Shown: positions 36,887-47,725 of the stretch, one piece after another | Layout of the letters: each line of letters starts with the position of its first letter | Numbering within the stretch: position 1 is the stretch's first letter | Origin: Phytoseiulus persimilis | Lineage: Eukaryota; Arthropoda; Arachnida; Mesostigmata; Phytoseiidae | Direction of reading: 5' to 3' | Length of the DNA: 64,000 bases | NCBI GenBank assembly: GCA_037576195.1 | Contig: CM075101.1 | Span: 15,066,001-15,130,000, forward strand | Position numbers and translations under genes: made by a program | The notes under the pieces: model-generated | Seen by the model: the letters and a program-made list of their open reading frames with translations, nothing else | Told to the model about the DNA's origin: nothing | Databases searched by the model: none

Positions 36887-39880
36887 GATTCGCCGGAAAC
36901 ATTGCGCGAGTACATCGTCCTCGTCTGAAGAATCCTAATGACACACCTCTCGGAGTCTACTTGACGATTTTGAGCGGAGGTAAAGTTCGCTCGGGCTGCT
37001 GATAACGACCGACGCTCCAGGCTGGCGTCTGTTGATGGAGCCATAATGACGAGACGATTTCAGAGCCAACCGAGCTAGAATCCGCGATCACGACACAGCT
37101 TTCCATGTTCGGCTTCACAGACATAGCGAGCATCGGACGCAGAGACTCAAGGAATCGACAGAACGAGCTCGGTTTGAACATCGGGCTACGCCGCTCGCCC
37201 GTAGATTCCGGATCGCTCAACAGAGCCCTCTGTCAGCTGAACTCGTTTCAACCCGACCTCGCACAACTACTTTGGATTGAATGAGAAGTTTGCTTAAACC
37301 GCAGCCTCGAACGAGAGTCACTGAACTCTTAGGAGCTCAAGCGCTCAGTGAGCTTTTCAGACGAAACCATTCAATACAAGCCGAACGCGGTGTTTGGCAA
37401 CGAATGCATTTCCTCGAACTTCTGAGACAAGCGACGCACGCTATTTCCGTCGGCGAGGTCTGACGAAACGCGTTCGAGTCTCATTCTGACGCCAGAAAGG
37501 ACAGAAAAATTCACGTGTGAGAATTTCGACTACGGAACCGCATCAGGGAGGGGGGCGTTGATGTTGGACCACCCCTCCCCCCCGGAATCGGGCTCCTCGC
37601 CGGCGCAGATTTTCTAATATCACTCCCTTTGAGCGATAACTTTATCGAGGCGAATTCTTTGACGTATCCGAAAATTTCGCTACCGGGCCCCAAAAACTAC
37701 GCCGAGAGCGCCGGTGGCGGAGTAAGAGGAATGAGAGTGGGCAGAGTCCATGGCAAAGACAAAGAAGCGTGCGCGGAAAGAGGAGTGGTCAACCCAATAA
37801 ACCGAACGGAGCCGAGCGAACACCCGAGTTGTTCGGATCGGGGGAACCTTTTCCTAGATCTCGCAGCGGCGCGGCTCTGGGAAGCATCCGGCGAAATCGT
37901 TCCGCGATTAAAAAGCACCCCCTCGCAGAGAACAACGCCGCAGACGGACGACCGACGGACTCAAAACCCGAATCGCTCGTTGGTTCGTCGTGGAGAAAAC
38001 TTCAACCGCCCTCCTTCCAGGAGCAAGAATGCATCCAAATCCTCTTGTTGCAATTTTGATCAAGAACGATTATTCTGACGAATGTAAGAAAGAGCGCGGG
38101 GAAAAACAAGAGAGTAAGACGGAGGACGTAGATCGAAAGTAGAACACCGTGAAAGATGCGCGGTCGGTGGCAACTACCCCAGGAGCTCTTGAGCCCGCTA
38201 GAGAAATCAATTTTCTTCTGCCCAGGACGTCCCGCGGTACTTGTTCATGTGAAAGATTTCGGCTCTCAAATTCTTATATTTTTCCGGCAAAACCGCCAGA
38301 GTTGCAAAAGACCTGACAATCATCTTATACAAGGGCCAGCTCTATTCGCATCTCCCGGAGGACATGCTCCCTGAAAGGGAGAGGAGGGCTTGCGACGAAC
38401 GAGCCCACGGAACGTGAGTCACGTGAGCTGGAACCAGACGAACTCCGAAGTGTTTCTTCGTTCACGGATTCCTCGCAGCAGCCCCCATGCACCGGGTCGG
38501 ATCTCCAACCTCCGGACACCTGTTCCGCTTGTGGGCGCCTCGAGTGAACCGATCGAATCTATTATCACAACGTTTCATAACTCAGGGGCGGGCAGGCAGA
38601 CGGCGCGCAGGATACTGCGATCATGATCTCTGTGAAGCTAGCTTGACGACAGACCATTAGGTAAGCACACGCGTCTTCTCCTTGAACAAGGGTACAATAG
38701 AAAGTCGCTCAAGCAGTCAACCCAAATTGCAGGCAGACGATTCTTGGCACCTCTTCCAGTTGCAGCGGCGCAAGCAACGGCGTGGGCGCCGTTTCCATTA
38801 GCTCGCCGACCCCCAGCTCACCGTCGAAGCCAACGTCCGGGCGACTTCTCCTCAATCCCCCTCCCCCGCGGAGAAAAACATGAGTCGAGTTTTTAGTGTT
38901 TGCTCTGCACGGGTTCACCGTGCGCCGCTTCGCGTTTCCGTTCTGCATAAACTGTGGTCGACCTTCCGACTTGAACAATCTGTTCGCTAAGCAGCGAACT
39001 CGGTACGGAGTCGTTCGCGATTCCCTGAACCAATGAAGGAGGTATCCTTACGATCGGCTCACGATGTATCTACAGCGGAGCGACTCGTCGAGGTTTGCTC
39101 TCCGTCTCGCCCTAATCTTGGCTGTTCCGAATCCTTCCGAGCTCAGGGTTCGAGCGGTTTTTCCCCGTTGAAAGAAGAAATTCAGTTGAGCAGCTCGGAT
39201 TCCATCGTCCGCCGATATTGTCGAATTTTCAACTGTTCTATTTCAGGCTTCGAACGCTCACGGTCCCAGCTGATGAATGAAACGCCATGCTGCACTCGTT
39301 CCCTGAACGAGGGATATTTGAAACGCTCACCGAGGCTTCCCGAACGGCAGTTGAAGGTTGGGAACAACCGCGCTCGTTCAAGTGAGGCTATTGAAAACTG
39401 TTTTTTCGGCAACAGGATTATTGCTTTCCGCACCGAGAGTCCCAGAGGGCAGATGCAGAAGAGAACAAACAATCGATATTCGGGGTTTACTGCGCCGTTC
39501 TGCGTAAACGAGCCGATCACAACGCACGTATTACAACACTCATAGAGTCAAGCAACTGTTTCAAACATTGTTCATCGCGACCCATGATGCTCACAGCCGA
39601 TGTTGATCGCGCCAGCTGGATTAAAAATTCTCATTTCGAGTGCAGGGCGGATGCCAATCCCACGCCAGCAATGGCGGGAACGGAGGCAATGAATCATTTG
39701 CGGAAACTACTTATTCAAGACGTCCGTTTCGAAAGCAAAACAAAGACTCAAGAGAAGCGGGACAATTATTCACGACACACGAGCGCAAAACAGAAATCAA
39801 TAGGCGATGTGGAATCGATGACAACGTTCGGTTGGACTTTCAAAATCGGACCCCGCTCCAAACGGGGCCCATGAATGAAA

Positions 39881-39896
39881 GAACGAACGAACGAAC
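39881..39896 (+). repeat. (GAAC)n microsatellite
   Basis: Four tandem GAAC units. Confidence 0.9.
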
Positions 39897-40257
39897 AGAA
39901 AAATTAGAAGCATTCGTTATGGAAGTCCTTCAATGGAACGGGAGGCAAGGTTCGATCGGATTCCGATTGAGAACTGTTGTTTGCTCATTCGAAGAACAGC
40001 TAAGTGATGAACACGACGACGTTATGACGTGCGCACATCCTGCAAGTTGTCATCTCTGCCACGGGGCTATTTGTCGAATCACGGAAGGTGCTGTCACATC
40101 TTCCCCCAGCATCCCGGCTGAGAGAAAGAACAGAGCCGAAGGAATGCAACGGGAGGCTGAGATCGACCCCGAGATACGATTTCGGGATCGAGATTGATAT
40201 TCCAGTGTCGGGCTCGAGGTGGAAGAATGTTCCGATTTGTCTAACATCGGGAAGGGA

Positions 40258-40267
40258 GGGGGGGGGG
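40258..40267 (+). repeat. Poly-G tract, 10 bases
   Basis: Ten consecutive G residues, about 0.7 kb upstream of the ammonium transporter start. Confidence 0.9.
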
Positions 40268-40979
40268 CAGAGATCCACCTCAAGCTCCGAATTTTCGGCA
40301 AACATTCGGGGAAAACCGGATTCGATTGCAACTCAAGGAACGGGATCAAGAATTGAGATCAAGGCAGCGATACCAATGCGGGCCGTCGTCGGGAGCGGGA
40401 GGTTCTCTACTGTGTTGCGGCGGCGTATTCGAAGAGCAGAAGAGCGGAGACTGATGGTTTCTTGCGGCGGTCTTCTCCGAATCGAGCACAAAAACTCGAT
40501 ACTTGCCATCCTGGGTTTAGTTCGAATATGCGGCGTGCCGTCCGACTCGCTCGACAGATGGTACACTCGACAGAGTGGAAGGAGCTCTGTGTCTAAACAG
40601 GTCGATATGTTCACTTGTACGTAATGAAGGCGGATGGGTTGCTGCCTAGCTGTTCCGTATGCTGGCGGGCAGGTGGCCAGTCAGGCGGGCAAGCAGGCGG
40701 ACGCTGAATCTCTCTCCATTTGAGATCCATCAGCAGATTAATTCGACGTTTCTCCTCTTCTAACGATTATTCAACTGAACTGACCCCTGATGGAGACAAC
40801 CGTTGCAACGGCTCCGAGTCCTGATGCGACAGAAGAGCTGGTTCTCTTGTGCCTCTCGACGCTGACCGATCCCTCGTTCCCCCGACCGCGTCGAGACGAA
40901 ATTCAGCTGTGTTCCCGGAAATTCGCCGTCTCGACGCGCAAATTATTCGCGTGAATTTGTGAGCGCTGCGACCAACACG

Positions 40980-43900
40980 ATGTCCTCAGCCAATCAAACG
41001 AGCGACAACGCTCTGAACAACGAGCAGGAAGCGAACGACGTAGTTTGGGTGCTGACCTCGGCTTTTCTCATCTTCACGATGCAGTCCGGTAACGTCACTG
41101 TTTTCGGAGGCTGGAACCGCTGGAATCCTTCTTCGTGCGACAAAGGCTCGACGATTAGTTTATTTTGAGAAATTCGGAGATTGATCATTATCGCTTTTCG
41201 GTTGCGCCTTCGTCCGATACGCGATCGATATCGAACATCGACGCAGCGGTCAGACGGCGAAATTGTTATCGGCGATTGTTTCCATTTTCAATATGGATTC
41301 CCTGTCCGCTCCATTTTCCCTCTCCCTTCTTACATATTTTAAGCTCTCACTCGAGGAGCGCGAGCTGAGCTCCGATTTTTGCTGATTTTTCTGACGGGGA
41401 ATGCACCCTCGTTCGACAGGATATGGAATACTCGAGTCCGGCTTCGTGTCCAGGAAGAATGAAGTCAACATCATGGTCAAGAACGCGACGACGGTCCTCA
41501 TTGGCGGCCTGATTTTTTGGGGGTTCGGATTTGGACTAAGTTTCGATTACATGACCAATCCCTACTTCAGTTTCGGGGACCTATTCAAAGTGGCCGACGA
41601 TCGCGTGATGGGAGTCGTGTACTCAAGACTCGTGTTCCAGGTGAGTGAGCCAGCGGGCGATTTATGAGCCCGATGGCATGGAAAACTCCAAATGTCCTGT
41701 TGACCCTCAACGATGAAATATCTCTCAGCTGCTCAATAAATGACGTCATTCTTCCCGCAGCTCGCCTACTGCACAACGTCGACGACGTTGATCTCAGGCG
41801 CGATGGCGGAACGGTGCAAATTCGTTTCCTACATCACATTCATCATTTTCGCGACTATGATTTATTGCGTTCCGGCCGCTTGGCTCTGGAACCCAGGAGG
41901 CTGGTTGAACAAGATGGGTGCTGTTGATATCGGAGGATCAGGTACTGAAACAATTTGAGCGATTCCTCAAAAGATATCTGGACGTCCATGGCAGGATGAA
42001 TAGTGGAGGGTCGGGTTCGATGTGGGAAAAGTGATTCTGGAGCCTGGGCGCACTGAATCATGGTGTCGGGGAGAATTCGCGGAATCGTCCCTCGAAGGGA
42101 CTGATTCTAGGAGAATTCGAATCGGCAACGTGATCCCCGTTGATATTCATGAGAATGGACGGACGATCGCCCGATCAAACCCCGCTGGCTACGCCTGTGC
42201 ATCGATGGATTGTCGAACGACGTTTCGATCACAGTATGCTGAATGTGATGCTTCTCCGCCAGGTGTGGTGCATCTTGTAGGAGCGTCTACGGGTCTCATG
42301 GGGTCCGTCATGCTGGGACCTCGTCTCGGTCGATATGACTTTGGTTTTTCAGAAATTCCGTTGGGAAATCCGACTAATGCACTCTTGGGCATGTTTATGC
42401 TCTGGTGGGGTTGGCTCGGCTTCAATGCAGGCTCCACGGGTGGTGTAGTACAAAACAAATGGAAATACTCCGCAAGGTTCGTGGATTAATAAATAAAAAA
42501 ATTATAAATTTATAAATCGTTCCTGATTATATCCAAGAACGGGATTGTGAACGATCTGGTGGATTCGTTCTTCGAAACAGTAAAGGTCTTGGAACATGGC
42601 TCGTGGGATTGATAGCCACAATTTCGCCTGTTGCCGTCTGAGCTACTGATGTATTTGGGGCGGAATCTTCCAGAGCTTCGGTTACGACGATTTTGGCTTC
42701 GATGAGCGGTGGCTTGGTCGGCATGAGTCTCAGGTGAAGTTTCCCGGAATGGTTGTCTCCAAGAGATGGAACTACCTATCTGCTGGACGTTTCGTTTGCG
42801 TTCACTCCAATGTCTTATTTCTCTCTCTGTTCCATGAGCTGCTCCAGCTTCGTGTTGAAACGTCGCCTGCACGATGTTTCGTGGTTGGTGAACTCAGTGA
42901 TGGGATCATTGGTGGCTATATCTGGAGGTGCTCCAATCGTGCGACCTTGGCAAGCATTGGTCATCGGTGCTATAGCATCCGCTCTTGTTCAACTCTGCAT
43001 TCCTCTCATGAGGCTCATCAAGATCGATGACCCGACGGAGAACTTTGTGACCCACGGAGTCTGCGGCATGTGGGGCCTCATTGCCATTGGCTTATTCCCC
43101 GAGGCTGACAACCTTATCAACTATACAAAAGGTACGGAGGTAGCGAGAACATGAAATGGCGCTCAAAGAACAGAGCCACCACGAATCCGAGCGGCATCAT
43201 CAACAGTCAATCACTCGAAGGAATCTCATCGGAATCGAGGAAGAAAATTAGGGAGATGGAGGAGCCAGGAAGAAATGAGCTTTCCGAAGCGGGTAATTCA
43301 TTCAAGATTGTGATCCCAGGTGGAGGAGGACGCCCGTGTAGTTTGGTTGCCTCAAACTGTTCTCCCTCTCTCTCGAATCTTCTGAAACTTTTCACGACGT
43401 TTTCGATTTGAAACCTTGAGAACTGGATTCGGCAGCCACGGGATGAAGCTTTCAATCGTTCTCCTATTTTTCAAAATACGACCCCAAACGTCAGACATAT
43501 GGACGATTGTTTCAGACAGCGCTCAAAAAAACGGAGCCACCGAGCCGAAACGCCTGATAAGCGGAGTTTTTCAAAATAACTCATAGGCTCCCGGGCGAAG
43601 CGCGCTGGACGTGCTATCTAACGAATTATGGGTCGGAGCCTGGCAGATTCGCGGGGGCTGTGGGAGGGGGGCGGAATCCGGAATATAAAAGAGAACTAGA
43701 AAGCTCTCTCCAGCCGATGTAGAATCCGGCATACGATGAACTCATTCAGGAAGGATTCTCAGAGAGAGATACTCGGCAGAAAAAGGAAATGAAGAAGTAC
43801 CGAAGCACGAGCTTCAGGTTAGGTTTCCCCTCGCACGGCGGAGCACAATTCCGGAATCGTATACATCAGAAAGCTCTTCCTTTGCTGTAGCATCTTCTCT

Positions 43901-44485
43901 TCCGATTTGCCCGGCTCATTTGAAATTTATTTGAGTGATGGACGGCTGCAGATGCCGCTCAGATAAGGAGAGTGGCTCCATTTATTCGAGCGCCGCTGTA
44001 TACGAAATAGAGCTCTAGAGCAACACTCGTCGAGTAACCCCCACGCAAAATCGGCTGCGACATAATGCTATTGCTTCAAAACAGGCAGAGCAGGCCTTCT
44101 TGTATCAGGGGACTGGACTCTCCTCAAAAATCAGATCATCGCAGCCGCGTGCCTCATGTCATGGTGCTGCTCGACGTCTCTAATTGCCTTATTGGTGGGT
44201 CCAGTCGTACAGTCGTCTCTCTCCAACTTCGTGTTTCAGTTTATATGATCAAAATATTTGAATCGACTAGGTTATTGAATTTGACAGTTAATCAAATTGA
44301 CCATTGGCCTGAGGATGCCGCCGGAGGAGGAGATCCTCGGACCCGATCTGGTTGATCACGAGATCGAACACGATTACAACGCGGATTTGATGAAGACATT
44401 TCGCGCGTTCTACCAGCGATCTGTACAGGAAAAGGTCGTCGGGAGCTCCACTCGTAAGCGTACCAGGGCCACTGAAAAATATTGA
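40980..44485 (+). CDS. Ammonium transporter, Amt family, complete
   Basis: Polytopic membrane protein that conducts ammonium/ammonia; Amt proteins are trimers with eleven helices per subunit. Eight exons: 40980-41088, 41420-41640, 41761-41941, 42263-42476, 42674-42733, 42848-43131, 44085-44194, 44288-44485. All joins keep frame and give 458 residues, the usual size. Seen: DVVWVLTSAFLIFTMQSG (helix 1), GFVSRKNEVNIMVKN, SGAMAERCKF, VDIGGSGVVHLVGASTG with the first pore His at residue 174, LWWGWLGFNAGS, ASVTTILASMSGGLVGMSLS, RPWQALVIGAI, THGVCGMWGLIAIGLF with the second pore His at residue 331, and a cytoplasmic tail with GPDLVDHEIEHDY, a divergent form of the conserved C-terminal 'GxDxxxHGExxY'. 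The ATG at 40980 is chosen because it precedes helix 1 with a short polar N terminus. The 60 base fifth exon is very small. Animal Amt genes occur in arthropods and nematodes. Confidence 0.96.
43666..43690 (+). promoter_or_regulatory. TATA-like box with adjacent G-rich/GC-box sequence in Amt intron 6
   Basis: A TATAAAA at 43684-43690 lies just downstream of a G-rich run containing GGGGGCGGA, inside the 953 base sixth intron of the ammonium transporter, by far its longest intron. It could serve an internal promoter or be chance. No clear coding start follows on either strand. Confidence 0.2.
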
Positions 44486-46299
44486 TAGAATCCCGTCGAC
44501 GCTGGGAATTGGGGATGATAATAAGCTGGGGCCATCCCAATCTTGATTCGCATAAACACATCACGAGAAAAAACGGAGACAACGTGATATCTATCGGACT
44601 TTGGATCAGTTTTCACCGAATCGGGCTTCTTGAAGAGTGGAGCCGAATTTGGATAGTTTATCCCTTACTTTTCTTGACGCTTGGAAGAAGGCCGGCGGTC
44701 ATTCCGAGTTCATTTCTTCCCCCGGAATGAATTCCTATAGCAACACAACGGTTCGGACTCCTTGTCTCGAAGTTTTCAACTCTTCTGCATACGTAAACCG
44801 CTCTAAGGGACCCTCTGTCGTTCTGTGTCCCTAGTTCCAGGGGAAATACATTTGCATACGGTTCACAGGCGGCCCAGTTCGAGGAATCGATTTTAGTTCC
44901 CATCTGGGCGCGCCTCCCTGTGGAGTTATGCTCTACTCACTTCGGTGCGCTAAGGAATTAACCGCATACTTGAGGATGCCACTTCCGAGGATCTTTTTTC
45001 ACGAAAAGTTTATTAATTTCGCGACACCAAGTCCTTCTCCCATCTCTGCGGCTCAAGCGCCGCTACGCAGTTTGTCTCCGGCAGCTTGTCCGGGGCACCG
45101 CCGCGAAACGCACAGAACTGCTGTAGGGATCCACGGACTAGTAGATATCGTGAACGGTCCATATGATCGGAACCGACTGCAGAACCTCAGATGTCTCCTC
45201 GCCTATCCACCCCGACGATCACAGTCGGCTGCTGGGCCTGTAGTTGAAAATTATCGCTCATCTCTCTCATGGTTTCCGTCAACATCAGTAATAGTCAACC
45301 GCGCGAATCTCGTATAACTGAGGTCCACAAATCAAGAGTTCACAGAACCGAGGTGCTTCTTCACTACAATACAACGAGTCTATTCTTCAAGTACAAACTA
45401 GAACCTTTCTTGCTCATAGGAATCTTAGCTTCGACCAAGCGTGCGTGGACCTTGATGAACTTGTTTTTTTGCTTTAACAAACCTCGAGACGGGCCCGCGG
45501 CCAGCTCGTGATCAGCTCCAGGGATCTCGTTAACAGCGGCCTTGATCTCTGCTGTGTTGGACGACAACTCGTAGTCGTTAACCTGGTCTCTCGGTCCTCT
45601 TAATGTTTGTTGCCGGTCCCATTCAGGATCCGATTCAGTTGTCGAATGCGTCAGTCGCTTTCGATCGCAACCGCTAGTGCTCTCCCCATATAAATTCACA
45701 GCACCGTCTGATCTCTACTTAGCGCTCGAATGCTATTGAATCCGTTGAGGTGCTCGTAACTCGGTCGCGTGGGGCGATTGCTTCTTCACATTGTCAGCAT
45801 AACGTACGGAATTCGCGACACTAGGGATTCGCCGGAGCGAACCTATCTTCTAATAAAGTATGTTTTCGAAACTCGAGTCCCTGGATTCTAGCGCACGGAG
45901 ACGCGCTTCGGCGCTCAACTTGAACAACCAGCCTTGGGCTCGCTTCTCAGGGTCTTTCGAAGAATCGAGCCCGAATTTCGAAGGGCATCCGATGATACGT
46001 ATCCGCGGATTCTCACTCGAGATTGAATACCCACTGCGCGGCCCACGAGGAACGGTGAATGGAAGTGGGAGGAAACGTTCATATTTTGGCCCCAAGAATT
46101 CCCACAATTGTTTGTCCATTGCATTCCTGTTGTGGCTCTCTACCAGAGTTTTCTCCTGATCCGCGGATCTCGTCAAAAAGGCACGAAAGAATGAGGATGG
46201 GGTTCCGGCCCCAGAGATCGTGTTGAGCCAAAACGATGTGCCGCGTTGAGCAGGCCTGTCGCAAGACTCCGTCTTCCTGTACACATACTGATTCGTACT
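44486..46299. other. Region downstream of the ammonium transporter
   Basis: No canonical AATAAA lies close after the transporter stop codon; the nearest clear one is at about 45.85 kb. The minus-strand frame at 45367-45699 is listed separately. The part from about 45.85 kb may hold unrecognisable C-terminal sequence of the hAT remnant. Confidence 0.4.
45367..45699 (-). CDS. Unrecognised open frame at the edge of the hAT remnant
   Basis: A 111-codon minus-strand frame reading MNLYGESTSGCDRKRL at its start and KKGSSLYLKNRLVVL at its end, hydrophilic throughout. It lies downstream, in reading direction, of the hAT transposase remnant but does not match the hAT dimerisation region that would be expected there. 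It could be leftover element sequence or chance. Confidence 0.12.
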
Positions 46300-47725
46300 G
46301 ATGTCTTAGGTGAGTCACAAGCTCTTTGTCACTGCAGATGGTTCCCGGGAGATTCGGAAAAAGCGAGAAGTCACGCCGTTAGACTCTTCTTTTCATGTGG
46401 CTGAGTTTCGCGAGACGGACCACAAGAACTGATTTAATTTCTCTGAGATTTAGGCCGTCACCTTGCAATTGTAGGTTGACTTCATTGTATTTCGCGAACA
46501 AATCCTTCATGTAGGCCAGTGGCTCTGAACGTTCTGTGCCTAGCAGCTCGTTGTTTCGGCAGAATCTCCGCCCACCCCAATCCGACGACGAGCACTTTTC
46601 GGTTGGAAGGCTGGGAGTGACGACAGAAACGAGAATCGGAGCGGAGCCTCAGCGGACTTCCCAGCAGAAGTCCCAAATGGCCCGAGAATTGTCTCAAGCA
46701 AACCCAGAGTTCCGCGAACCCGGATCCAACACCCTAAGTGCACAGGGATCAGGAACCGCAATTGTGCCAGTGAGCAACGACAACAAGACTACAACGCTAT
46801 GTCTGAAGTCTGAACGCGCTGTAGGCAACGTCTTGTTTTGAGTCGATCAAATTTCTCCTCAGAGCGGGATTTTTCTCTCCTGAAAACTGCGAAACAGAAT
46901 CGGAGCTCAGAAACAGAGCTGAGAACCGCGCTGAACATGCGTATCGGATTGACCACATTCTTCACAAGATGGAGCAGTCATGCAGTGTCGAGCTCTAATC
47001 CTCCGCGACCAAATGCTGGCGTTGAATGCTGGCGCAATGTGTTGTGAACATTTCCGGGACATCCTTTCTCGAGAAACTGATGAAGTCTCGATATGTACCG
47101 ACCATGGCTGGAGCCCCGTCGACCGCAGTCGCATATACATGCATATACATGCTCCAGCTCGTATCAGCGAGCATTATCCCGCAAAAAGTAGCTCCTCGCA
47201 TATTTGTGAGAAAGGACTCACTTTCGGATGGGGTACACTCGTCGAGCTGTACGGCAAATTGGGCAGTTCTCAGGTGCTCGCCGAGGACGCTCTCCGCACC
47301 CTGGCTCATCTCATTGATTCTGCCCCGAACGGTCGTGTTGCTCAACGGAATGCTTGGAGGCATATCTTCTAGACTGTTGCCTTGAACATATTCGAGGACT
47401 TGTCCGGTTTCCGGTAGAAGCGAGTCTCCTCCAATCGTATGGGGTTTCTCGGATCTCGCTATTAGAAGCGTTTCGTGAGAGGCCTCCAAAACTCCACAGG
47501 GTCTCGTCGCCGCAGACGAAAATACACTATCTACTGTCCGTCCCTTCTCGAGCTTTTCTTTTAGAGATCGGAAGAATTGAGTTTTTTCCTGGAGGTTCTT
47601 TATGGCGCTAGAGCAGCGCACATGGGTAAACGTCTGTCCGACCACGACGGAATGAACCCAAACTTCGGATATTCGACGTTGTACTTCCTCCCTTCTTCTT
47701 TTTGCTTCCTATCTCGATTCCTGCA
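46300..47725 (-). pseudogene. Broken hAT transposase, ZBED5/SCAND3-like
   Basis: Minus-strand remnant of a hAT DNA transposon transposase, the enzyme that cuts and pastes its element. In reading order: a BED-side start with RKYNVEYPKFGFIPSW (about 47640-47695); then a 216-codon open block (46995-47645) with KPHTIGGDSLLPETGQ, LSNTTVRGRINEMS, FAVQLDECT (first catalytic Asp) and VDGAPAMVG (second catalytic Asp), followed by THC; then a further block with LAYMKDLFAKYNEVNLQLQG. These match the order in ZBED/SCAND3-type proteins. It is not functional: the start lies in a different frame from the main block, the spacing between the two Asp motifs is clearly too short, the main block ends at TAG (46995-46997), and a TAA follows at 46379-46381. 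The C-terminal dimerisation region is not recognisable, and terminal inverted repeats were not found. Confidence 0.85.
47128..47150 (+). repeat. Short tandem repeat inside the hAT remnant
   Basis: The ten-base unit GCATATACAT occurs twice in tandem within the transposase remnant, between its two catalytic Asp motifs. Confidence 0.8.

Larger units (their letters stand above)
33831..40979. other. Intergenic region between arrestin and ammonium transporter
   Basis: Holds simple repeats, a CTG/CAG-rich purine-pyrimidine stretch at 35.0-35.2 kb, and open frames on both strands with no recognised domain, the longest being 39640-40197 and 40088-40624 (+). The last kilobase probably contains the promoter and any 5' untranslated exons of the transporter, but I see no canonical TATA box close to the start codon. 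Confidence 0.4.

Noticed and set aside
44297-44485. A separate short gene at the 3' end of the transporter
   Set aside because: It is the last exon of the ammonium transporter: the frame continues from the CAG at 44285-44287 with LIKLTIGLRMPPEEE, matching the Amt cytoplasmic tail.
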